Of a stretch of DNA of 64,000 bases, positions 1 through 12,300 are shown piece after piece. How positions within the stretch are numbered: position 1 is the stretch's first letter; each line of letters opens with the position of its first letter. Below the pieces are notes generated by a model. It was not told where the DNA came from. It saw only the letters and a program-made list of their open reading frames with translations, and made no database searches. Position numbers and translations under genes: made by a program. The stretch comes from Phycomyces nitens (Eukaryota > Mucoromycota > Mucoromycetes > Mucorales > Phycomycetaceae), in NCBI GenBank assembly GCA_022702545.1, contig JAHRBC010000001.1, positions 6,572,001 through 6,636,000 on the forward strand. The letters are read 5' to 3'.

Positions 1-372
1 ACCGTTAGTGCCTCTATTTACCGGTAAGTCAAAGAGGGATATTCTTGACCCTGACGCTTACAGTCCTTCTCAATTGTTTCGTCAGGACATTGTGCCAGAA
101 TGTGGCCTGGCTTCTAACAGTCATAGTACAGGCGATTGCTATTTGCCTTCTTTTCGTAGTTTGCTTTATTATGGTCTTCTCCGTAACAATAGTCGCATGC
201 TACAGGGATATTATACTACTCGGAATAAATCTCATGTTCCCCACAAAAATTGATCTTGCACGTCAAGGAGATTTGTTCACTTCCATACCTTGGAGCAGTG
301 TTTGGCAAGACAGAACATTTATCCCCAAACAATTGAAACTAGGGATACATATACAGACCAAAATGAAGTAAC
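1..372 (+). other. Unassigned ORF-bearing segment at window edge
   Basis: Two overlapping plus-strand frames are open here (8-253 and 45-371). One has a hydrophobic run rich in Leu, Val and Ile. I do not recognise either product. No splice sites join them to anything downstream, and the 5' side lies outside the window. It could be the end of a gene or part of a repeat. Confidence 0.2.
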
Positions 373-1013
373 CGACCAAAAAGGCCCATTACTTCTTGAA
401 CCTGAGGCTCTAATATATCTTCCCTGCGGAGAGATAGTTTATCGAAATGTACGCAAATAATATTGCTATCCCTGCCAAATGTAGGGGTGGTCAAGAGAGT
501 TCGGTGTTCAACAACAACTAGCTCTGGAAATATCTTGGAAGCATATTTGATAGCGTCAAAGGAGATAATTGCTAAATTTCTATCTCCACAGTCCAGTTCA
601 AATCCCCTACTATACAAGGATACTTGTATTTAAAACTGTGAAATAACTAGGTCACATCCAAGGTATTATTATCCCTTCAGCAGAGTCTTTGTCTCCTTAA
701 AAAATAGGTATAGACCATCGACTAACAGTACAACTATTTGTGATGTCGAAAAAAAAAGCATTGGCTTCGTTGGAAGAAATCTACGTTTGATTTGCTTTTT
801 GCTGAGCCAATTCCTCTTTGGCAGAGACATTATCAAAATTGTTACTGATTTTCCACAAACTATACGGATCCAGCTGTCAAAAGTTGGAACGAGTGGATTT
901 TGTCGCCCATTTGTTCTTGTCATTTTCGGCTGCGGAAAAGTGCCCTTAAGTCTGTATTTTTGTAAATGATTGGTTTCTTCATTGGCACATATTTTTACAG
1001 TTATATTGTACAA
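339..1013 (-). pseudogene. Decayed ORF fragments, possibly retroelement ORF1-like
   Basis: Two minus-strand open stretches (669-1013 and 339-617) lie in different frames and are separated by stops. The 339-617 piece translates to a protein-like sequence with alternating charged and hydrophobic residues, including the stretches VVVEHRTLLTTPTFGRD and GLFGRLLHFGLYMYP. This suggests the fold of nucleic-acid-binding ORF1-type proteins, but that is inference from style and not a domain match. No start codon with splice support was found. It may be an old relative of the decayed ORF at 25.3-26.6 kb. Confidence 0.25.
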
Positions 1014-1382
1014 ATATTTGATTCATGGTTAGTTGTAAAAGTACCCATTAACGTTCTTGAGAAATATATTCATCATCAAATTTATTTTCATCTTGTTTTA
1101 TCTTATGCCTATTTCTATACAATGAGTACAAATAACAGCAATATATATATATTTATAATACATATTGTCAATATCACAAAATAATTGTATTGAAATAAGA
1201 AGAAAATACATAGTAAAAGTAGAAATAATATTATGAATAACTGACTGGCAGTTAGTTCTACCACAGCAGAATTTAAATATAAAATGAAATAAATTCAAAT
1301 AAAATGCATTGAATAATTGAAAGCATTTAAATAAAGGGTTGGAATGGAAAGCAATATATACCAGTAGTTTACTGACATATAT

Positions 1383-3360
1383 TTATGACCTTGCCTTTTC
1401 AAGCTCATGGGAATCAAAAGTAGAAGTGAAAGTATATGTATGGCCATTGATTATTGCTTTTAGAACAATTTCTGTCTTACCAAAATACATGTCTGCTTTA
1501 ATAGTAATCATTTCCTTCTCCCTGACATTGGGAATCAAAGGAAGTTCGCAATTGAAGTTGGCCACTTTACGAACACCTGGGTCGGTTATATAACGAGGTG
1601 TTGACTCATCAATGTCATAGACAAATATATCTATCAAACAAGCATTTAAATATATTTGTGGCATACTAATATATTTTTAACCAACTTACCAAGACAAAAA
1701 GGATAAGGATAATATGCACGCAGTTCTTTTGAAGAACAGAAATCCACTGCCATGGGTGTTCCCTTGGTCGCAAACACATCAAAGCGATCGAGGCATATTA
1801 TTGCACCATCAAGTGAAATACTTTTCTTCTCGTGAGAATCAAGCACGAAATCGAATTGGTCATCAATAACTATTCCGTATGTGCGCCGTAATATTCGATG
1901 GGATACTTTTCCAGGATTATGACCAAACATTACTGCACCTCGCATTACAGAGATCTCCCCACGACTTGGTATAGCTATAGACCCAACTCTTGCATCAAAT
2001 GTTTCTTTGATACGTGTACCTAGGTATTTCGATTGTCCAAATCCTCCAACCACAAATAGAGCGTCAATTTGGCTGTTAGATCGTGTAATCTGATCATCTA
2101 TCAGCTCCAAGACCTGGTTCACGACCGGTTCAAACACAATCTCTCGAAGCTCATCAACTGCTACATATAGTTTTCCATCCTCCACACCTATCTCAGACAT
2201 TCTCCCTCCTCCTAGACTCAAAACAGCAGGCGTGTCAAAGTATTCGCCGTCTCCATTCTCAAACTGCGGCTAAAATAAGAAAACACAGGCATGTTAGGCG
2301 AATATGTATTTTTACAAAGTAGCTATACCTTTATAGATGTGATAAACTGATTCATAAGAATTTCAATCGCTGCCTTGTTGTTATCAGCATATCTGCCGAA
2401 CCGTCTTTTGATTAGATTTCGCATGTTTTCATCCAAAAACGTTGATCCACAAAGGTCTCCAGATCCCATTGTAACTTCCCGAAGAGTCTTTACACCGCCA
2501 GAGTCTTCAATTTCAAACACAATCAAGTCGACAGTGCCACCACCAGCATCACAGATCATAAATCGCTGGCCGTGGGTAAGATTAAATTGATCAGACTTCT
2601 TTTCACAGTACAAAGAGGCTGCCTCTGGCTCACTGGTAAGAACTAGACGGTCTGGGTGATCATTACGGTCCACAATTCCAGCCAAAATAGCTGCTTCTCT
2701 CATGGTTGCTTTGGCTTGATCATCCCATATAGCTGGAACCGTAAGACAGTATCTGAATTTTGAGGCATGATAGATTTCTCGAAGGTTATCTTTAAATTCT
2801 TTATGAGCATGTTTATGGAATTCACGAAGATAATCTGCGATGACTATTGAATACAATGGTAAGACAAGTTTCCTTGTGATTTAAAGTTCAAAGCCTTTTT
2901 TTTTACCTTGAAGAGGAGTTAAACCGTCTGGAAGTTGTATAGTGCTTCTAGTACTAGGATTAAGAAGTAACTTGAATCTGGTCAGCAAAGAGCCCCGTCT
3001 ATGAGGCAGGTTTGCTTTACGAATGGCTTCATATCCCCAGGCGTCAATCTCTTTGCTACCATTTTCATAGTAGGATACCGTTGGAACTTTTGGATATATA
3101 GTGCCACCTTTTTTAGGCCTATAATGAAGTTTTAGTGTATGGACTTTGGTTCGGTTTATATTGAAAATATATACCATTCTGTTATGTCGACTATATCATT
3201 GATATCTTCATTGACATGCATGAATGAACAGCCAGAAAAGGCTGTTCCAAAGTCTAACATGATTCGGTTAGGATTGTAGTTAGATAGATAATAAAGGGGT
3301 CTTACCTATTCCCACAATATAAGGAAAATCACTAGGATTAAACTCAAGAAAACTAGACAT
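1383..3360 (-). CDS. HSPA12-like Hsp70-family ATPase
   Basis: Model: complement(1383-1630, 1690-2269, 2329-2843, 2907-3118, 3175-3253, 3306-3360), 562 aa. All five introns are GT-AG and the frame closes exactly. The phosphate-1 loop GIDFGTAFSG is at about residues 17-26, phosphate-2 CDAGGGTVDL lies mid-protein, and the adenosine motif VVGGFGQSKYL follows. The substrate-binding end is short and divergent, as in HSPA12 proteins, which are cytosolic ATPases distinct from canonical Hsp70 and usually present in many copies in Mucoromycota. The start was chosen because MSSFLEFNPSDFPYIVGIDFGT reads directly into the first ATPase strand. The C-terminus lacks an EEVD tail. Function beyond ATP binding is unknown. 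Confidence in the family is high, but it cannot be tied to one client or pathway. Confidence 0.93.
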
Positions 3361-4739
3361 TTTTAAGAAAAATACAAAATAGAAAGAGTGAAGAAATCGT
3401 TTCTTTTTTTTGGTTTTTTTTATCCAAGGTCCTCTTCACTAAGCTGGCTCTATTTTTTAAAAAAAGGAAAGTGTAAAGCTAGCCAGTAATCTAGTGATAG
3501 AATTGATGATTATGGCAGTTATAAGACCAATTCTAGTAAAAAATATTTCTAAACAAAATTTAGGATGACAAGGTCTCTAGGAAGTTTCATGGCTTTAAAA
3601 AAACCAAATGTCATACAAAAATGTGTTTTATTATTATATTACTATAGGTATTCTATATTATTTTATTTTATCATCTTATTACTCATTTCTCCAACAGTAA
3701 TTATATAAAAATGAATTTTAACAGCTCAAACCCCAGACATATTGCCTCGAGAACAAAAATATGGAGTCTCAAGATGTATTCAATTATATTATTGACAGAT
3801 ATTCAAAGTATTAGAAAAATATATATAATATATATATAAAGGAATAAAAAATGGATTGTGCTCATCATCTTATCCCATAAAGAAGGCTTGCTGTAACATT
3901 TCAATATTTAAAGTTCTGCTGTATTGAGGAATATTTAAAAGTAAGCGGTCAGATGTAATAGGACAAAAAAGGTAAAAGTTTATGCCAATCTTAATGTTGG
4001 CTATTAACTGGGTGCTTCACTTTTTATAAAAGTATGGATGGATTTGTATGATTTTTTATTCCTGGTTGAATACATTACATATACAATGACTTTATATCCA
4101 GCATATCTTGTAATTAACACGCATTAAAGAGAGAGAAAACTGCTTTTGATTTTTGCTAAACGTTTCCAACAAAAAAGAAATAGGATTATTATTTTACCCA
4201 CTAAAATTCAATAGAGATGGCTATAAATCAGCACTTTTCTAGTCATTTTTACATTTGATCCCTCCTTGTAAAGTCTTTATTTTCAAAAGTCTAGCTCAAC
4301 ATATCTAGATTTTTGTTGGTACTATCGTAGAAGAATATTCACATTAATTACACGTTATATATATACTTGATATAACTCTTATGAGCAGATGAAGAAATAT
4401 TCTTCATAAACACAATATAAAAAATCATTATACCTTTGTATAGAATAAATATAGTTTTTTTTACTATCCAAAAGCCAATTTCTAAAGAGCCCGAGTCATT
4501 TATCTGTCATGGCCATGTTTAAAGATATTGGCAAGATAAAGAGAAGGAAAACTCTGGGGATATTAAGCATGTGTCACATATTGATAGCTAATTGTTCATC
4601 CAAGACCCTTCAGTTTTATATTTCATTATGTAATTCGAGTCAATTAATACAGAATCCTTGGATATTTTGTGTGTACTAAATGTAGGCTTTTTTTTTAAAA
4701 AAAAATATTCAAGAAAATAATATCTTTTGCACTTTTTTT
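3361..4739. other. AT-rich intergenic spacer
   Basis: No coding frame with splice support was seen. The stretch is AT-rich with short TA runs (about 3822-3838) and a T9A9 tract near 4687-4705. It lies between the start of the HSPA12-like gene and the 3' end of HBS1, so it should hold the promoter of the former and the terminator of the latter. Confidence 0.6.
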
Positions 4740-7700
4740 TCAAGATCCATAGGTCAATATCTGTTCAAGTATTTTGTAAAAATAATAATAAGTATTTGAT
4801 CTTGATACGAATTTTGATTACTTACTTCTATAACAACACCAGCTGCCACAGTCTCGCCACCCTTTCGCAGCATGATTCGTCCAAGTTGCTTATTATCCTT
4901 GAACATTTCTAAAGGAACAGCTCGATTGGCTAACTGGATCTTGACAGTAGCAGTTGTTCCCTTTGATATATGTCTATAGATCGTATAAATCATATAAGAA
5001 CAACTTGTTATCCTTGTAATTCAAGGATTTGGTATCTGTTCTTACCTTGGGTTCTTCTTGACAACTTCACCTGTTGATTTATCAATAGTTGACAAAAGTT
5101 TTGTGATTGAGGCAGGCTCATTTAGACTCTGGTGATGGAGAATGACCTATATGTTTCAACGAGCAATCATATTTATTAACACCCCAAGCTGTTATTATTA
5201 TTATTATTATTATTAAAAAATACTTACAGGGAAACCGGATGTAATTGGGACCTTGATATCAAATACAATGATTTGCGCGACAAAACTTGATGTTACAGGT
5301 ACTGGATGAAGAGGTGAACAAAGGACACATCCAGTACTATTAAATATAAACAATGTGGGTAAATACCAAGCCAAATTGTCAAGAATCAAGTATCGTTACC
5401 TCAAATTCATAATGTCAAGTCCAGAAAGGGTCATTAGTACAGAGTCACCGGCAGCACCCCAGTTGGCTGGTTCATCGTTTACTTGCATAGCTGGAATATT
5501 CACGACGCTTAATATGTATATAGCCTATCCAACCCATGCCAATTTCAAGTTACCTTTAATTATGCCCATTTCGCCTCCGGGAACTACCATGACTTGTTCA
5601 CCAACTTGAAGGCTCCCCGAGTCAATAGGTCCTGCAACAGATACACCTCCTCCACTTCCGATTCCACCCTTGAAAAAGTCAGTAACGCCCATACGGAAAG
5701 GCTTGTCCAAAAGGCGCACTGGTGGCTCAAACTTGTCTATAATACCAATTAGTTTTTTCCAGCCATAATAATATTATTATTATTATTTTTAAAAAAACTT
5801 ACCAACACATTCCAACAAGCAAGGACCCTTATACCATGAGATCAATTCGGCATCTTTGCTGGGCTCAACTAGATTATTTCCTGTCAACCCTGATACGGGT
5901 ACGTATCTCAAATTTGATTTACGGAATCCTGCTTGGATCAAGAATGCTCCAAGTTTAGCAACAATCTCATCAAATCTAGCCTTGCTCCATGAAATCTATA
6001 AAACATCGTGTTAATATCTCCATTATGCCTTGGAATAATATACATACCACGTCTAATTTGTTTACAGCTATTATCATCTGTTGAACACCCAAACTACGAG
6101 CCAGTAGCGCATGCTCTTTAGTTTGGCCGTTTGCATCAAATCCAGACTCAAATCCACCTGTCGTAGCATCCACAACGAGTATAGCAACATCAGCCTAGAA
6201 ACACACGATCATAAGGCCCTGTTCTCTAATAATACAAGAATGCCACTTTTTACAACTTTCTTACTTGAGATGTACCAGAAATCATGTTTGGAATGAAATC
6301 ACGGTGTCCAGGAGCATCTAGCAAAGTAAACTTGCGATGCTCTGTCTCAAAACTGTTCATTGCAATGTCCATAGTAATACCACTATTAAGAAAAAAATAG
6401 ATGAATTAAACGTCAATTTCGCATGGTTGACAGCATAAACGCTAAACGTGTTTATCTTACCGTTCTCTTTCCTCGCCAGTCTCATCTAATACCCAGGCAA
6501 ATGCAAACGATCCCTTGCCAAGCTTTTGTGAATCTCGCTCATATTTCTTCATTGTTCGCTCATTGACTTGGCCAAGTGCATATAAGAAATGGCCCATTAG
6601 CGTAGACTTGCCGGCATCAACATGACCTAATTTTATATCAGATACTATTGGATTACCAAGAGACATAGTTGGCTAATTGCTTACCAATGACTACCAGGTT
6701 CAACTTTGGTTTTTCGTCTGATCGTTTTGCATATTCTACAAGTACATCGATGCGCTTTGAGGGGTGTATCTTTACAAGCGGAGAGGGAGCACGAGAGTCC
6801 ACAGGAGTTCCACTTGGCGTATTAAGTGTTGACCCAATTTCCTTGCTTTTTGGCTGTGCAGCTCGCTTTGTCGAGGCGTTCATATCCCCAAGACCAAGGG
6901 CAACCATGTCTTGGGAAAGTTGGTCGTTGGGATCATCAGACAAGTACTCAACATCGTCATCATCTTTGTGAGCAGTAGCTTGTGGTTTAATAGGTTTAAC
7001 TGATTTTTTTTGGGTGGCTTCTTTTTGCTGAGCCGCTTTGGAGGCTATAGCAGAGTAAAATAAGAGAAATAAATATTACTACAAGACTCTTCTTTTGCTG
7101 AGATCCTTGTTTGCATCTTTATCGATATTTTCCACCTCTTTTCTCTATCTCCCTTTCTCTCTTTTCCCCCTCCAGAAATAACGATGAATTATATTGTTGC
7201 CTTGGTCAAGAAAAATAAAAAAAGAAAAAAGAAAGATAGACAAAATAATGAAAAGGTCGAATATTTGGAAAGCTTGAAATGGGTATAGGATTGGCAGACG
7301 AATACACTAGTAACAGCTCAGGCCTTCCTAATCTTTCCACCACTACGATTGGTTTGAGCATTCATCACAATATCATCAGGACTGGGTTTGTCAAAAGGAA
7401 ACATTTGGATAGTGTTGGCAGACGACTCCATTGCTTCATAAAACGCACGTCCAAGTGTACTGGGTAACGAACAGACAAGTTGATCAACCCGAGAATCTGT
7501 TCCCTTTGAATTGATATCTTTAAACAGAAACTCTGCCGTGGATGAAGGTGGTGCACACAGTGGGTTTTGTTGAGGTGGAGGGATATGATACTTGAGAGGT
7601 TCGCTTGGTTGTGTGTTTGCTTCTGTATTCTGCTTTACTGAATCTGGCTTAGGAAGTGGAGCAACAGGCTTGGGTGTTGGGGAGATATTTGTTGTAGTTG

Positions 7701-9102
7701 TTCGTTTGGCAAGACCAGAAAGACTAGAGGAAGCCAACTTTTGAATCGGGCGTTCTTGTTGGGCTTGTGTGTTTCGAGGCTCTTCACTCTGCTGAGAACG
7801 AGATGCAAGGTGAGCTAAGCTTGTGAGGCCCTTTGGAGCACTGGATTTCTGGGATAAAGAACCAAGAGATGTCTGACCAACAGGCGTCTTTGCATTGGAT
7901 GTCTGCGTCTGGCGTGAAGCAAGATGCTGTAGTGCAGATTTTCCTCGTTGATTGGCTGACTTTTGAGCAAGTGCTTGTAATGATGTTGGTTTGGATTCTG
8001 ACTTTTCCACCAAGTCCTCTTTTTTCTCATTAGAGGGTTTGATAGTTGCATTTGCCATCTTTGCTCGCAGCTGAAGAAGGCTAGAGCCACCAGATCCAGT
8101 TGATGCTGGCCGAGTGTGTATTCCAGAGAGTGACAATAGTGATTTTTTTGGGGTGGGTTGCAAAGAAGGAGTTTTCTGTGGCTGACTCTCTTCACTATAC
8201 AGTTTTGCAGGAGGTCTGCGATAGTGTGGTCTTCTTTTCCTGGTAGATATGCCTTTTCCACCATCCTCTAGATATATAATAGGAGAAACATCAAACTGAT
8301 TGTCCTTTTTCTCTCTCTTTCCATAATCATGAATAAGAAGTTACAATAAACAAGCACCATTCAATTGAATCGCTACTAACCTTGATTGAAAACCAAAAAT
8401 CCATGCGTTGGTGGCTCTAATGATTAGCCACCTAAAGAACAACCCCTCCCAGCCAAACTTTCCAACCACATAAAAAAGGCTCAAATGGAGCGACAAATAG
8501 AAAGGACACTTGTACCAAGGCAACAAAAAACCAACAAACTACACACTACTATCCAGCTTAAATTACACAAGTGATCAAATTACCTTTTGAAGCAACCGCA
8601 GCTTCTGCCTTTGCGGCCTTGGCTTTAAGCTTTTCTTCCTTTGCCTTGCGTTCGCTTATGGTGTCTAATACCCAAGCAAGCAAACAGAGAATGGGTCGGC
8701 ATATTGCTTTTTTTTAAATGGCGTTGTTTCACTTACTGAGCGCCCAATTGATAGTTTCTTTCTTGTCAAAATAGTAATACCACAAGGCTTCTTTGATCTC
8801 CACGTCAGTGAGAGGACAGTTATCTCCGACCACACTGTAAACATAAGAGAGACCATCGTCTAATGCCTCGAGATCTTCATTGGTCATCTCATTCTCATCC
8901 ACTGTATAACAAATTAACAATCATATAGACGACTCAATTATGGTTATACTTGCAAGTATTCTCGTCGTATTCCTCGTCATATTCATCATCGAGTACATCT
9001 ATCAAATAATTGGAATTATTAACTTTTTTATTTTCTTATTCGAGATCAGAGTTTGGTCATACCATCGAGATCAAGGTTTCGAACAGCTCTGTGGCGCGAC
9101 AT
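4740..9102 (-). CDS. HBS1: HBS1 translational GTPase (long isoform)
   Basis: Model: complement(4740-4760, 4826-4973, 5046-5146, 5228-5336, 5400-5490, 5554-5736, 5803-5995, 6048-6194, 6265-6382, 6461-6626, 6685-7044, 8584-8664, 8737-8901, 8954-8998, 9063-9102), 655 aa. An HBS1 N-terminal domain starts with [10 protein letters not shown] and is followed by an acidic stretch and a small helical domain. A lysine/alanine-rich linker leads to an EF1A-like GTPase with G1 GHVDAGKST (231-239), G3 DAPGH (308-312) and G4 NKLD (370-373), then two beta-barrel domains ending at [15 protein letters not shown]1 works with Dom34/Pelota to release stalled ribosomes (no-go and non-stop decay). Intron 2 needs a GC donor (8953-8952). 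The last coding exon has only 21 nt. The isoform skips the 950-nt exon at 7318-8267. Confidence 0.93.
7318..9102 (-). CDS. SKI7: SKI7-like short isoform sharing HBS1 5' exons
   Basis: Model: complement(7318-8267, 8584-8664, 8737-8901, 8954-8998, 9063-9102), 426 aa. The exon 8267-7318 starts after a consensus acceptor in the same phase (1) as the HBS1 exon at 7044, keeps one frame for 316 codons and ends at its own stop. Its product is disordered, rich in Ser, Gln, Pro and Lys, with repeats of the type LQALAQKSA and LSGLAKR. Near the C-terminus is [16 protein letters not shown], the kind of conserved patch that marks SKI7-like exosome/SKI-complex adaptors (HBS1L isoform 3 in humans and SKI7 splice forms in fungi). 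It should bridge the cytoplasmic exosome to the SKI complex. No transcript is available, so alternative splicing is inferred from the gene structure. Confidence 0.85.
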
Positions 9103-9201
9103 TTCTTGATTGTCTTTTATACAAAAAAAAAACAGAAAAGTATCTAAAGACCAAGTGCTTTAATAATAATAAAAATATATAAAAGTGCATTGGTAGTAAA
9201 T

Positions 9202-9207
9202 CACGTG
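9202..9207. promoter_or_regulatory. CACGTG palindrome upstream of HBS1/SKI7
   Basis: The palindrome ATCACGTGAT is centred about 100 nt upstream of the HBS1 start, just after a leader rich in A. CACGTG is the core bound by bHLH factors. Function is inferred only from position. Confidence 0.35.
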
Positions 9208-9381
9208 ATTGGCTTTGATCTCTCTCTCTCTTTTTTGTTGTTGTACGTCATTAGCCCTTTTATTATTATTATTATAGAATCTACATTGGGTATGAATATA
9301 TATATATATTTATATATAGATGTATATATTTAGTCAAAAACATATAAGAAATAGAAGGTAGGAAAAATAAACAAGAGCTAT

Positions 9382-12300
9382 CTAGGAAGGTTTGTTTCGT
9401 TTTTGAAGTGGTGAAGCAAATTCGAAAAGACGAGTGCGAAGGTTTTTAAATCGGCGTGGCTCGGTTGTGTTTGCTGTTGGCAAGGAATTGGAAGACGAGA
9501 CAGACTCACAGGATTCTGCTCGAGTGGATCTTGTCTCCTGAATGTCTGGAGAGGATACTAAAACACTCTTGGATGATCTCCTACTTTCAACCGATAACTT
9601 GAGACTTGTAGTACTCGAAGGCAGAGGAGGAAGTCCACTGTGGCCGGTTGCTTGGCTTATGATGGATTTTGAGCTCGACGATGCTTTCTGATCCATAGTA
9701 GAACTGCGAGAGGACAGAGCAAGTCTACTGAGGCGTTGCTAATAGATAAAGTATCCAATTAATAACAGTTAACTCAAAGCAACATCGTGAGCCGATAAAG
9801 GCTACTGCCCAGCCTACCTTTTTCTTTTCAAATGATCCAGAATTTTCTCCATCTGTATGTTCCAGACATTCAGAAGAGCTGAGAGATGAAGCCATCACAT
9901 TCACAGATGTAGTGGACGAACTTGCATGCGATCTTTGTCGCAGAGGTGCACCAATGTTTCCCAATCGCACAGCTAGTTTCCCAAATATTGCACTGGGCAC
10001 TCGGCTCATACTAGACGATTCTTTATCTCCACCAGACTTCTCGACAGGTTTTTGAGGGCGCTGTGATAGTTTAAAGATCATGCTTTTCTTTTGGCTGGAC
10101 TTTCCAAGACTATTTTCATCTTCATGAGTACAAGGCAAGGTCGCATTTTGGATTGTATGAACACGTTGAGGAGTAGAAGCAGGTGGCATTACTTGTCGAA
10201 TCGGCTTCTTCTCTTTTGGAGTAGATACTGGAGGGCGGATAGGTAATGATGTCTTGCGCTGGATTGCATTCATGATCCCATCTCCAAAGGCACGGTATTG
10301 AGGACTTGTTGCAACTGGTGTGGCACGATTGCTAGAAGGAAGTGGGTGAGGCGACGATGCGACAGAAGAAGATGCCGAGCCATAGTATCCATTTTCTTCA
10401 ATGTGACGGAACGAAAGAACGGACGGTGTCTTTGAGACATACGATCGATGGCGCCAGCTACTGAAAGTGCTTGCCCTATCTTGTAGGGCCTGGCATCGCG
10501 CCTTGAGTAAAGGAGTTGTGCAAACATCCTCAAACTTGTGATCTACGGTTTGCTGGTTCTGGGTGACCTGTACCTGCTTGGAATATCCCCACTTTCCAGA
10601 TACACTATTTGCAAAGAACTCTTGTATGTCGTGAAAACTTGAATGAGATTTGATGCTTATACCATCAATTGTTGAGTGTAAAACTGTATCAGCCTCTGTC
10701 TTGGCAGCTTCACTCAAGGACTTGTGAGACTTGTGGGATTTGTGGGATGCAAGACTGGACAGACTGGCAAATGAATTTGAACTGTGGACAGTCGATGCTC
10801 TTCGGTGAAGAGGCCTTTCAATATCAAAAGAAGATCCAAAGAGGTGTTCTAGACAATCTTCTTCTCGTAATTGTTCATAACGAACTTTTGATTGCTCGAT
10901 TGTTTTTCCCAGTGCCTCTACCCAAATCAGCCGTTCTTGCTCACACACAGAACCGAAATCAAATGTATATCTATCGCTCAGCATTGTCCATCCATGATCC
11001 AGTCCGCCTAGAGAATATAAATTATATATAAAAAAAAAGATGGTTAATACTTTTGGTATACGATTTTCGAGAAATTGAATATCACCATTGGAGTCCAGGG
11101 TAAATATCCTGAGAGGGAACCAGTACTGAAGCTGATATCTTTTTGGCTTTTTACCCTTGACAATAATCATATAATTGTCAAAAAGAGCACACCCAAGCCG
11201 TTTAATCCGCATGCTGTTCGTATCACTCCGTACTTCCAAGGTACCAATCAGTACACAGACTCCAAGTGCATTATACCATCTCTCTGGCAAAGACTATTCA
11301 ACAAAAGTTTAGCTTAGCTGTAAATCATAGTAATCATGATTATTTCTGTATTTACCGAATCTGGCTCTATTCGTGACAAAAACATCCCGGTCTTTTTTAC
11401 AGCTTGTACACGAGCCTTTTCATCGTCAATCTTGGTTGCTATTTTGTGCATTTCATCTTGGGCTTTAGAAAGCTCTTCATACTCGACTGTATCTTTTTGG
11501 GTAGCCTTTGTAATTGTCTGGAGCAGAATCCGGTAACGCAATAAACGTTGAATTGGCTTTTTTTTTTTAAAAAAAAACAACAACAACAACAACTTAGCAA
11601 CACATTGGGTTAAATATCGAGCAAAGATTTACCATCATCATATAGTCAGTCATCGTGAGACGACTTCCTCGGAATGCCACTGGGTTTTTTGCATGAAGCT
11701 GTGCCATCATCTTGGCAAAATCGTCACTGGTATCCAAGAGTTCTTTATACAAGAGATATGCATCATCATGATTCACACAGTACTCGATATATACTTCAAA
11801 TCGAGGTCCCTGTCATGAAATATTAGTAAATACAAGATGTATGTATAGAACAAAATTACCCATTCAATAAAACAACGAGCAATGGCAATAATGTTTCCAG
11901 GATACACATGTCCATTGAAAGTACTTTGCTTGGTCATATGCGCACTCTGCAAGGCCACCAGAAAATCTTCTTCAAAACGATGGATCTGAGAGCAATTTCG
12001 AAGCAGGATCTGCTTTTTATCGTCTGTTATATTATTCTTCTGCTGGATTGGGAACAGAAAATGCTGTGAGAGTATGATGAAAATAATAATAACAATAACA
12101 ATAATGATAATAATGATAATATTGTAAGATGTGTTTTGAATACCAAAGAATAAATTAAGCTACTTACTCGAACATAATTGCTTAGTTTTTTTGCATAGTT
12201 TTCTTCTGTCTCCAATAGCTCTTTTATTGCACTCATTCGTTTGTTAGCCCTGGCAGACTCAAAGGCCATCCTTAATAGCTCTGCCTCATCATTCTCTCTT

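Noticed and set aside
8..253. 81-codon ORF as a gene end
   Set aside because: No recognisable domain and no upstream context. It competes with an overlapping frame, so it is listed only as an unassigned segment.
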